Made by a program: the position numbers and the translations under genes. This document shows, one piece after another, positions 7,215 through 14,132 of a stretch of DNA of 64,000 nucleotides. Source of the stretch: Caldifarciminota bacterium (GTDB lineage Bacteria; Hydrothermota; UBA3072); the NCBI GenBank assembly GCA_016930175.1, contig JAFGHJ010000030.1, positions 43,787 to 107,786 on the forward strand, in the 5' to 3' direction. Within the stretch, counting starts at the first letter, position 1. The number at the start of each line of letters is the position of its first letter. The notes under the pieces were generated by a model. It was not told the origin of the DNA and made no database searches. It saw only the letters and a program-made list of their open reading frames with translations.

Positions 7215-8138
7215 ATGGAGTCTAAAAAATCGGAAAATAAAGGAATTCGTAACTGGCTTTCTCGTAGAAGGGAGAATGCGAATCAGCAATCAAATGTAAT
7301 GCCGGAAAAATCAAAGGATTTTTCTGCCAGAGATGAGGCTGTTGGGCCTGAGGAAAAAGAAAGCGTTACAAACCTGATGGATGCGGCATCACATGGGAAC
7401 GTAGACAAGGTAAAACTACTTTTGGACAAAGGCGCGGATGTTAACACGAAAAACAAAAAAGGCTGGACCGCCTTGATGTTTGCGGCGTCCGAAATGCGGG
7501 CTGAAACGATTGAGTTTTTGCTGGGCAGGGGTGCGGATATTAATGCTAAAGACAAAGAAGGTAATTCTGCCTTAATGATTGCTGAGTCAGTGTGTCATGC
7601 CGGCACCATGAAACTTTTGCTGGATAAAGGGGCAGACATTAATGCCAAAAACAAAGAGGGCTGGACAGCCCTAATGAATGCGGCAGCTAAAGGTCATTTC
7701 GAAATGGCGAAATTCTTGGTGTTCAGCGGTGCGGATGTTAACATAAAAGATAAGGAAGGTTGGACAGCCTTGATGCTTGCATCCTCACAGGGGCATACCG
7801 GTACCGTCCGACTACTGCTGGACAAGGGTGCGGATGTTAATGCCAAGAATAAAGACCGGGGAACGGCTTTGACGTCATCGGCGTTTAACGGTCACACCGA
7901 GACGGTAGAACTACTGCTGGACAGGGGTACGGAGGTCAATCACAAAGGTGGAAATGGTTATACGGCATTGATGAATTCGGCGATAAAAGGACACATCGAT
8001 ACGGCAAGACTCCTGATAGACAGGGGTGCGGACGTTAATGCAAAAAACACAATTGGTGGCACGGCTTTTACGATTGCGGAGTTGGGTAATTACACCGAAT
8101 TTATTTATTTGTTGGAAGCGTCAGGTGCTGGAGAGTAA
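7215..8138 (+). CDS. ankyrin-repeat protein
   Basis: From ATG 7215 the protein has 307 residues. A Lys/Glu-rich N-terminus of about 45 residues is followed by eight ankyrin repeats of 33 residues with the consensus GWTALM.AA..GH.ETV.LLLDKGADVNAK. The repeats are highly regular, which suggests recent expansion or homogenisation. There is no signal peptide or membrane segment, so it is probably cytoplasmic and mediates protein-protein contacts; the partner is unknown. The frame extends upstream to 7122, but the internal promoter and ribosome binding site favour 7215. It appears to be transcribed alone. Confidence 0.85.
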   Translation: MESKKSENKGIRNWLSRRRENANQQSNVMPEKSKDFSARDEAVGPEEKESVTNLMDAASHGNVDKVKLLLDKGADVNTKNKKGWTALMFAASEMRAETIEFLLGRGADINAKDKEGNSALMIAESVCHAGTMKLLLDKGADINAKNKEGWTALMNAAAKGHFEMAKFLVFSGADVNIKDKEGWTALMLASSQGHTGTVRLLLDKGADVNAKNKDRGTALTSSAFNGHTETVELLLDRGTEVNHKGGNGYTALMNSAIKGHIDTARLLIDRGADVNAKNTIGGTAFTIAELGNYTEFIYLLEASGAGE

Positions 8139-8142
8139 AAAA

Positions 8143-8170
8143 GATAGCTCTCGGCTTACCGCTCACAGCT
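8143..8170. repeat. 4 x 7-bp AGCT/GGCT word array
   Basis: Four heptamers ending in GCT (GATAGCT, CTCGGCT and so on) directly after the ankyrin gene. The same family is present at 16754-16788 and, in other orientations, at 24348-24375 and 42229-42256. Confidence 0.65.
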
Positions 8171-8225
8171 GACAACAAAAAAAATCTGCGAATCCTTTTC
8201 CTATCTCAATCCCAGGGAAAAACTC

Positions 8226-8253
8226 TTGACTTTTGATAACAGCACAATATCAT
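8226..8253 (+). promoter_or_regulatory. promoter of the acyltransferase-ACP unit, with 160-nt leader
   Basis: TTGACT (8226-8231), 16-bp spacer, TATCAT (8248-8253). Transcription should start near 8260. The leader 8260-8420 contains nested inverted repeats: GAGTA (8263-8267) with TACTC, and CATAG with CTATG inside it. It also contains two overlapping short reading frames (separate entries). The structure resembles an attenuator, but I recognise no riboswitch class. Confidence 0.5.
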
Positions 8254-8260
8254 TTAAGCA

Positions 8261-8413
8261 ATGAGTAGGTCTGCCATAGATCAGAAAACCTGCTATGTGC
8301 AAGAGTACTCCAGAGGGAGAAAAAATAGGAAAACTAAAAGAAATATCATACATTATAACATTCACGGCTTTAGCCTTAAGTCCAGGGTATTTGCTCTCAT
8401 ATATACCAATTAG
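8261..8413 (+). CDS. possible 50-residue leader ORF, leaderless
   Basis: ATG at 8261 lies 7 nt after the -10 hexamer, so a transcript from the 8226 promoter would begin essentially at this codon. The frame gives a very basic 50-residue peptide (YSRGRKNRKTKR near its middle) ending at TAG 8411-8413, ten bases short of the acyltransferase start. No homologue is recognised, and chance cannot be excluded at this length. It overlaps a second short ORF in another frame. Confidence 0.25.
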   Translation: MSRSAIDQKTCYVQEYSRGRKNRKTKRNIIHYNIHGFSLKSRVFALIYTN

Positions 8414-8420
8414 GATATAG
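8295..8420 (+). CDS. possible 41-residue small membrane peptide abutting the acyltransferase
   Basis: ATG 8295 opens a 41-codon frame with a charged N-terminus (STPEGEKIGKLK) and a hydrophobic half (YIITFTALAL). Its TAG at 8418-8420 touches the ATG of the next gene directly, an arrangement suited to translational coupling. No clear ribosome binding site precedes it and I do not recognise it. Only one of the two leader ORFs is likely to be real. Confidence 0.3.
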   Translation: MCKSTPEGEKIGKLKEISYIITFTALALSPGYLLSYIPIRI

Positions 8421-9038
8421 ATGTTTTATTCAATCGTACATTCAATCTTTCGTGTTATAGCAATAATCTATATTAGATTACAAGCTATTAGAGTTGAAAA
8501 CATTCCGGAAGAAGGCGGCGTAATCCTGGCACCAAACCATCCCAGTGATCTGGACTCATTTATTCTGGGAGCTGCGATCAACAGACAACTCCATACAATG
8601 GGCAAAGAGGAACTATTTAGAAAACGCTTTGCAGGATTCGTCTTTAGAAAGTTGAACGCTTTCCCCGTAAGAAGAGGAGAATTTGATAGAGAAGCCATCC
8701 GAACTGCTATTAAAATCCTAAAAGATGGCCATGTAATAGATATGTATCCAGAAGGAACGGTGAGCTTAGACGGCTCTTTACAGGAGCCAAAATCGGGAAC
8801 AGCATTTATTGCTTTGCAGGCAAAGGCAGCTGTTGTTCCTGTAGCGATAATTGGTTCTTTCGATGTTATGTCAAAAGGGCAAAGATTTCCCCGACCGCAT
8901 AAAGTAATACTCAAATTTGGGAAACCACTCTATTTTGATGAATATTATGGCAAGCCTTATAATAGAGAAACATTAAAAATCGTAACCGAGAAAATAATGG
9001 ACGAGATAAAAATACTGTTGAACTCGGATAAATTATAG
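8421..9038 (+). CDS. 1-acyl-sn-glycerol-3-phosphate acyltransferase (PlsC family)
   Basis: A 205-residue membrane-associated acyltransferase. Hallmarks are the HX4D catalytic motif (NHPSDLD, His40-Asp45), the FPVRRG block and the PEGTVS block around residue 115 that binds the glycerol phosphate. It transfers an acyl chain to lysophosphatidate or a related lipid at the inner membrane. The gene is followed after 10 bp by an acyl carrier protein with its own strong RBS, so donor and enzyme are made together. The protein is short for the family but all core motifs are present. The exact acceptor lipid is uncertain. Confidence 0.85.
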   Translation: MFYSIVHSIFRVIAIIYIRLQAIRVENIPEEGGVILAPNHPSDLDSFILGAAINRQLHTMGKEELFRKRFAGFVFRKLNAFPVRRGEFDREAIRTAIKILKDGHVIDMYPEGTVSLDGSLQEPKSGTAFIALQAKAAVVPVAIIGSFDVMSKGQRFPRPHKVILKFGKPLYFDEYYGKPYNRETLKIVTEKIMDEIKILLNSDKL

Positions 9039-9048
9039 GAGGCGAACC

Positions 9049-9285
9049 ATGTCAGTATTTGAGAGAATAAAAAGAATTGTGGCGAAAGAATTTGACGTAA
9101 AGGCAACGGAAATTTTGCCGAAAAGCTCTTTTGCGGACGACCTTGGAGTAGATAGCCTCGGCTATGTTATACTACTACAAGCACTCGAAGAAGAATTCAA
9201 TATGGAGTTCCCGGATGAAGAAACAATGGATCTTAGAACTGTCGAAGATGCCGTAAAATACATAGAGAGTAAGATACAAAAATAG
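9049..9285 (+). CDS. acpP: acyl carrier protein
   Basis: A 78-residue acidic protein with the four-helix ACP pattern and the phosphopantetheine site DDLGVDSLGYV (Ser36). The usual DSLD is DSLG here. The length is typical. It follows the PlsC-family gene by 10 bp and has AGGAGG before ATG. It could be the housekeeping fatty-acid ACP or a dedicated carrier for the neighbouring acyltransferase; the absence of fab genes nearby favours the second but does not prove it. Confidence 0.9.
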   Translation: MSVFERIKRIVAKEFDVKATEILPKSSFADDLGVDSLGYVILLQALEEEFNMEFPDEETMDLRTVEDAVKYIESKIQK

Positions 9286-9292
9286 ATATAAT

Positions 9293-9320
9293 TAAGTCAT
9301 CAGTCACTGTTCATTAGTCA
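9293..9320. repeat. 4 x 7-bp GTCA word array
   Basis: Four heptamers (TAAGTCA, TCAGTCA and so on) immediately after the ACP gene, of the same family as 683-717 and 5227-5261. Two of its four units, TCAGTCA and TTAGTCA, are identical to units of the 5227 array. Confidence 0.65.
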
Positions 9321-9418
9321 GAAACAAGAAATAAAAAACTTTGTGGGTAACCAACAACCTCTCTGGTGATATAGTTTAACCTTCCCCACGATACAAAACC
9401 AGAAAACGATTAATGCCG

Positions 9419-11014
9419 TTACCCCAGGTTTTTCCTTCGTCCCCTTTTTTTCTGTTTTGCCTTTGTTACAAAGAGCCCTGATCTTGTTTTTCTGTTTTTG
9501 AAATGCGATAGTAATATTTCCGCTTCATGAAAGGGAAGAGTCACAAAAGAAAACTTGTCGAGTATTTTTATATCTTTTATATTCCGGTTAGAAATATTGC
9601 ATATCTTTTTTATTAACTCTACTAATTTTTTAGCGTTCAATCCATCTTTTTTACCGTGTGTTACAAATAAGCGTGTTTTGCCTTTGTTGTCAACATAAGC
9701 ATTTTTTATTTCTGTATAGTTTTTCTCATTTAATTCATCTTGAAAAGTGTACTGAAGAATCGCCGCAAGTATATTTTCCGGATTGTTGCTTTGCAGAAGT
9801 TCCCGTGACATTTCAATATATTCTTTATGAAGTTCAGATTTTGAAATTTTTTCAAGATCCGATTTAATTTTGAGTTTTTTTGTTTCTATTACGTCTTTGA
9901 TTTTTGGAAGCTTTGCCTTACGAATGTCTGTTTTCGCTGCCCTTTGAATAAATTTCAGTTTTTTGTATTCTTCCGGTGTTACGAAAGTGATGGCGATTCC
10001 TTCCCTACCTGCTCTTCCGGTTCTTCCTATTCGATGAACGTAATATTTAGGATCCTGAGGAAGAGCATAATTGATTACATGTGTAAGATTTTGAACATCC
10101 AACCCTCTTGCTGCCACGTCGGTTGCCACAAGAATATTTATGAAATGTTTTTTAAATTTGTTTAATATTCTTTCTCGTAAATGTTGCGACATATCTCCAT
10201 GTAGAGCATCTACGTCGTAACCGCGTTCCATTAGATGTTTTGCAAGGTCGTCCACATCGATTTTAGTCCTGCAAAATACAAGTCCGTAAAAGTCATCTTC
10301 AATATCTATAATTCTGCACAGGGCTTCGAATTTATTTTCAGAATGCACTTCAAAGTAGATTTGATCTGTTTGGCTTACCGTAAGGTCCCCATTAGTTACC
10401 CTGAAAATATCATATTCCACCATATATTTCTCTGCTATATTTATAATTTCTTTTGGCATTGTAGCCGAAAACAGCATAGTTCTTTTTTCTTTAGCTGTGT
10501 GTTCCATAATTTTTTTCACGTCATCAAGAAAGCCCATATCCAGCATTTCGTCCGCTTCATCAAGTATTAGGTGAGATATCCTGTCCAGTTTTAAAGTACG
10601 GCGGTTAAGATGGTCTATAACTCTCCCGGGTGTGCCAACGACGATATCGACGCCTTTTTTTAAGCTTCTGAGCTGTCTGGAAATTGCCTGTCCGCCATAT
10701 ATAGGGATAATTCGTAGTTTTTTACTTCCTTTTAGTGAATTGATTTCTTCCGCTACTTGAATCGCAAGTTCTCTTGTCGGTGTAAGTACAATTGCCTGGA
10801 CGTTATTCGATCTTTCTCGAAGAAGTTCAATCAATGGAAGGCCGAAAGCGGCAGTTTTACCTGTTCCGGTTCGTGCCTGACCTATAATATCCTTTTTACC
10901 CGCGAGTAAGACCGGTATAGTTTGTTCCTGTATAGGCGTTGGTTCTTCAAACCCTCTTATTTTTAAAACATTAAGAGTTTTTTCTGATAAGCCTAAATCT
11001 TTAAAAGATTTCAT
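9419..11014 (-). CDS. deaD: DEAD-box ATP-dependent RNA helicase (DeaD/CshA type)
   Basis: A 531-residue helicase with the complete motif set: Q motif (EPTPIQ), Walker A ARTGTGKT (residues 47-54), PTRELA, GTPGR, DEAD (152-155), SAT (183-185), ARGLD and HRIGRTGR. Residues about 450-520 form a DbpA-type RNA-binding domain (RLFVTHGKKDGL), which directs such enzymes to structured RNA, often rRNA. The C-terminus is basic (KAKQKKRGRRKN). It unwinds RNA duplexes in ribosome assembly, cold response or RNA decay. It is monocistronic on the minus strand with a weak RBS (GAGGAAA). The family assignment is firm; the symbol is by resemblance. Confidence 0.93.
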   Translation of the reverse strand: MKSFKDLGLSEKTLNVLKIRGFEEPTPIQEQTIPVLLAGKKDIIGQARTGTGKTAAFGLPLIELLRERSNNVQAIVLTPTRELAIQVAEEINSLKGSKKLRIIPIYGGQAISRQLRSLKKGVDIVVGTPGRVIDHLNRRTLKLDRISHLILDEADEMLDMGFLDDVKKIMEHTAKEKRTMLFSATMPKEIINIAEKYMVEYDIFRVTNGDLTVSQTDQIYFEVHSENKFEALCRIIDIEDDFYGLVFCRTKIDVDDLAKHLMERGYDVDALHGDMSQHLRERILNKFKKHFINILVATDVAARGLDVQNLTHVINYALPQDPKYYVHRIGRTGRAGREGIAITFVTPEEYKKLKFIQRAAKTDIRKAKLPKIKDVIETKKLKIKSDLEKISKSELHKEYIEMSRELLQSNNPENILAAILQYTFQDELNEKNYTEIKNAYVDNKGKTRLFVTHGKKDGLNAKKLVELIKKICNISNRNIKDIKILDKFSFVTLPFHEAEILLSHFKNRKTRSGLFVTKAKQKKRGRRKNLG

Positions 11015-11201
11015 AATTTATTTCCTCTTTGATCTAACATAGTTTAAGTGTACTAAAAAAAGATAACAAATATACTATATTAAAATCTTGGTTTTTTGTT
11101 TAAATTAAACTAAATACATTATAAGTTTCTATAATAATCATTTTTTCCTAATTAACAAGGCTTTTTGTTTATTTGTCAACAGTATCAGCATGGTCAAACT
11201 T

Positions 11202-11352
11202 TGAAATGTGAAAAGAATACGTAGATTCTTCGGATTAGTAAAATGGTTAAATAGTGACAAATAGAGAGTAGGGAGTAGGAGAAATAAGGTTTCAGGTTTC
11301 GTGTTTAAAGTTTCGAGTTAGAAAACAGTCTAACGGACTAACGGACCAACGA
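11202..11352. repeat. hairpin module copy 2 plus 7-mer and 8-mer arrays
   Basis: The 355-bp gap 11015-11369 has no gene. It contains the hairpin module (11202-11237, compare 4998-5033), 8-mers AAATGGTT/AAATAGTG, five 7-mers at 11287-11321 (AGGTTTC type, reverse complement of the family at 42156-42190), and three 8-mers at 11328-11351 (GACTAACG type). The rest of the gap is AT-rich with nothing recognisable. Confidence 0.65.
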
Positions 11353-11369
11353 TTGAAAATCTTTGTGGT

Positions 11370-11882
11370 TCAATCAATAGATTTATCAAGTGTGATTACT
11401 TCTGTTTCTGTATCTCCGTGCTTGTAGGGTTTTCTGCCTTTTTCCGAATATCCCATTTTTTTCCAGAAAGGTAGGACTTCTATATTCGATACAAGTACAC
11501 CAATTCTTATTTTTTTGATATTCTTCCAGCCTTTAACCGTCTCTTCAAGTTTTTTGTATGCTCTAGCCCCTAATCCTTTTCTCTGATGGTTTTCTGATAA
11601 TAAAAGAAGCCCGAGCGTAACGGTTGATGCGTTTGGGAATCCACGACATAGATCTATACATCCTATCATATAATTGTTTAGATATATCCCAAAGACAAAT
11701 TTATCCTGAAATTCTTTCCCCGGCGCGATTGCAGAAAACAGCTCCTTTCCATCTTCAGAAGATGGAAAGTCACCTGAGACGTTGATAAAATAATTAGGCG
11801 ATTCTTCAAGCACTCTCTGTACTTCGGATATTTCACCTTCTCTGCCTTCAAGGATTTTTAATTCAAGTTTTTCTTTTTTCAT
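11370..11882 (-). CDS. GNAT-family N-acetyltransferase
   Basis: A 170-residue protein with the acetyl-CoA-binding motif A of GNAT enzymes: a VTLGLLLLSENHQRKGLG segment at about residues 98-115, where RKGLGA is the pyrophosphate loop. It is followed by helix LEETVKGW and the strand KIRIGVLVSNIEVLPFWKKMGY. The acceptor substrate cannot be read from sequence; small-molecule or protein N-acetylation are both possible. It stands alone on the minus strand, with a weak RBS. Confidence 0.85.
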   Translation of the reverse strand: MKKEKLELKILEGREGEISEVQRVLEESPNYFINVSGDFPSSEDGKELFSAIAPGKEFQDKFVFGIYLNNYMIGCIDLCRGFPNASTVTLGLLLLSENHQRKGLGARAYKKLEETVKGWKNIKKIRIGVLVSNIEVLPFWKKMGYSEKGRKPYKHGDTETEVITLDKSID

Positions 11883-11915
11883 GTATAAATCTTACTAATA
11901 TTTGGCAAATTTACA

Positions 11916-11943
11916 AGGGTTTAGGGGTTAGGTGTTGTTTTGG
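11916..11943. repeat. 4 x 7-bp AGGGGTT word array
   Basis: Four heptamers (AGGGTTT, AGGGGTT and so on) in the divergent gap between the acetyltransferase and arabinofuranosidase genes. The family is the reverse complement of the one at 2315-2342. Confidence 0.6.
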
Positions 11944-11968
11944 CTGGTACTCGAGACTCAAATTATCC

Positions 11969-11997
11969 TTGACAAATAGCTCGGGCTACTTACTTTG
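11969..11997 (+). promoter_or_regulatory. promoter of the GH51 gene
   Basis: TTGACA (11969-11974) with a weak -10 (TACTTT or ACTTTG, 11991-11997) and an imperfect palindrome AGCTCGGGCT in the spacer. The strong -35 with weak -10 suggests activation by a regulator bound near the spacer, but no regulator gene is adjacent. Confidence 0.4.
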
Positions 11998-12031
11998 CAG
12001 ATAAGCAAACAATAATTAGAAAGGAGTGAAT

Positions 12032-14032
12032 ATGAATAATAAATATTTCTTACTCGTTTGTACTTTAATTGTCTTTTTGCTGCCACAAGTTTTGTCTGCG
12101 GATTCCTCAATTAAAATAGATACAGAAAAAAGAGGAGAGCCCATCTCTAAATACATCTACGGTCAGTTCATCGAACATCTGGGTAAGTGTATATACGGCG
12201 GACTGTGGGCGGAAATGCTTATGGACCGTAAATTTTATTACGAAATTAAAGACAAATTCGATCCCTGGACTTACAGGAATGAACCTTTCTGGGATACAGA
12301 CTATTATAGATGCTTAAGCGCTTCGCCCTGGGAGGTAATCGGACCCGCAGGAACTGTAACAATGGATTCTGATAATCCCTATACTGGAAAACATTCTCCT
12401 GTTATTCATGGAAATAAAAGCAATGAAAAAACCGGAATCAAACAGTCATGGCTTACATTGAAGAAAGGGCAGAAATACACAGGCAGAATAATTCTCACCG
12501 GAGATAAAAAAGCCGCGCCTGTAAAAGTACAGCTTGTTATGAAAAACGGTAAAACTTTATCTAAAGAGATTAAAAATATATCTTCGGAATATAAAGAATA
12601 TCCACTGGAATTCGTTACTCCCGCGTCGTGCGGGGATTACGGGAATGTAAGTATAGAAATATTCACTGAAAAAGAAGGAAATTTTAAAATCGGGGCAATT
12701 TCATTAATGCCCGCGGATAATATCAAAGGATGGAGAAAAGACGTAGTTAGCCTGTTAAAAGAACTGAACGCGCCTGTTTATCGCTGGCCTGGAGGAAATT
12801 TTGTCAGCGGATATAACTGGAGAGACGGCATCGGGGAGCCTCGCGATAAACGCCCGCCTCGAAAAAATCCCGCCTGGCAGGGAGTAGAATCCAATGATGT
12901 GGGAATACATGAGTATATGGAATTGATGGAACTTATCGACGCCGAACCATTCGTTGCCGTAAATACCGGTCTGGGAACAATAGAAGAAGTCGCGGAAGAA
13001 GTCGAGTATTGTAATGGCGCTAAAGAAACTCCCATGGGAAAACTGCGGGCAAGAAACGGCCATCCAGAACCCTATAATGTTAAATGGTGGGCGGTCGGGA
13101 ATGAAATGTACGGGAGCTGGCAGTTAGGGCATATGCCTATCGAGAAGTATACGGAAAAACACAATAAGACCGTAAAGGCTATGAGGAAAGTAGATAACAA
13201 TATCAAGCCTATCGCTGTGGGTGAGGTTGGAGAATGGACTCAGAAAATGTTGGAGAACAGTTCGGATTATATGAGTCTTATCAGCGAACATATATATGTG
13301 AAAGAAAAAGTAAACATACCCGAACATACAGCGCAATTAGCAGAAGCCATCAAGGGAAAGGCGGAAGCCCACAGGAAATACAGAAAAGAAATAGAAGGAC
13401 TGGCAGAGAAAGACATAGATATCGCAATGGATGAATGGAATTACTGGTACGGTGATTATATTTACGGTGAACTTGGCGTTCGTTACCATACGAGGGATGC
13501 GCTCGGCGTCGCCAGAGCTTTCCACGAGTATTATAGAAATAGCGATATCATATTTATGGCTAACTATGCTCAAACCGTAAACGTTATCGGTGCTATAAAA
13601 ACAAACGATACAACTTCGACTTTTGCCGCGACCGGTATGGTTTTGAAATTATACAGAAACAATTTCGGTTCTATCCCCGTCGAAATATCGGGTAAGACGG
13701 GAGATTTGGATGTGGCTGCGGCTTTGACAAAAAATGAGGATTCGATAACCATCTCTATTGTTAATCCAACTGAAAACGCTCAAAAATTAAGTATAAATCT
13801 TCCGGAGGCCGGGAAAAAATCGAAAGCAATAAAGTGGGAGATACAGCATCACAATCCTGCCGCATATAATGAACCCGGGAAAAAACCTGAGGTAGATATA
13901 ATCGAAGAAAAGGTAAACATAGATCTAAGCAAGCTATCAATTAAAAAGTATTCAATAGTTTTGTTTAAAATACCTCTATCCGGTAAAACAAAGGATGTCA
14001 AAGAAGAAGAAAAGGATTTTTTTACTGATTAG
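12032..14032 (+). CDS. secreted GH51 alpha-L-arabinofuranosidase
   Basis: From ATG 12032 the protein has 666 residues; the GTG at 12026 overlaps the AAGGAG ribosome binding site and is unlikely. A signal peptide (FLLPQVLSA) is followed by a short strand, a carbohydrate-binding-like insert at about residues 85-225, and the GH51 barrel. The acid/base Glu358 lies in WWAVGNEMYG and the nucleophile Glu468 in MDEWNYWYG, both canonical. A C-terminal beta domain (INLPEAG) completes the fold. It should release arabinose side chains from arabinan or arabinoxylan outside the cytoplasm. Unlike other large exported proteins here it lacks the sorting domain, so it may stay periplasmic. Confidence 0.9.
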   Translation: MNNKYFLLVCTLIVFLLPQVLSADSSIKIDTEKRGEPISKYIYGQFIEHLGKCIYGGLWAEMLMDRKFYYEIKDKFDPWTYRNEPFWDTDYYRCLSASPWEVIGPAGTVTMDSDNPYTGKHSPVIHGNKSNEKTGIKQSWLTLKKGQKYTGRIILTGDKKAAPVKVQLVMKNGKTLSKEIKNISSEYKEYPLEFVTPASCGDYGNVSIEIFTEKEGNFKIGAISLMPADNIKGWRKDVVSLLKELNAPVYRWPGGNFVSGYNWRDGIGEPRDKRPPRKNPAWQGVESNDVGIHEYMELMELIDAEPFVAVNTGLGTIEEVAEEVEYCNGAKETPMGKLRARNGHPEPYNVKWWAVGNEMYGSWQLGHMPIEKYTEKHNKTVKAMRKVDNNIKPIAVGEVGEWTQKMLENSSDYMSLISEHIYVKEKVNIPEHTAQLAEAIKGKAEAHRKYRKEIEGLAEKDIDIAMDEWNYWYGDYIYGELGVRYHTRDALGVARAFHEYYRNSDIIFMANYAQTVNVIGAIKTNDTTSTFAATGMVLKLYRNNFGSIPVEISGKTGDLDVAAALTKNEDSITISIVNPTENAQKLSINLPEAGKKSKAIKWEIQHHNPAAYNEPGKKPEVDIIEEKVNIDLSKLSIKKYSIVLFKIPLSGKTKDVKEEEKDFFTD

Positions 14033-14069
14033 TATAATTTTTGAGTTTCGTGGCTAAATTCAAGTAGCA

Positions 14070-14102
14070 AAAGAGGCAGGAGCAACCAGCTCCTGCCTCT
14101 TT
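14070..14102. terminator. bidirectional intrinsic terminator
   Basis: Perfect 12-bp stem AGAGGCAGGAGC / GCTCCTGCCTCT with loop AACCA (14072-14100), flanked by A and T residues. It lies between the converging GH51 gene (plus) and LVIVD gene (minus) and can serve both. The T tracts are short, so efficiency is uncertain. Confidence 0.8.
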
Positions 14103-14132
14103 GTATATATAAGAAAAACCAGTTATCCCTTC

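Noticed and set aside
8220..8420. Known riboswitch in the acyltransferase leader
   Set aside because: Inverted repeats are present but no conserved core of the classes I can recall (for example cyclic-di-GMP, SAM, TPP) is visible.
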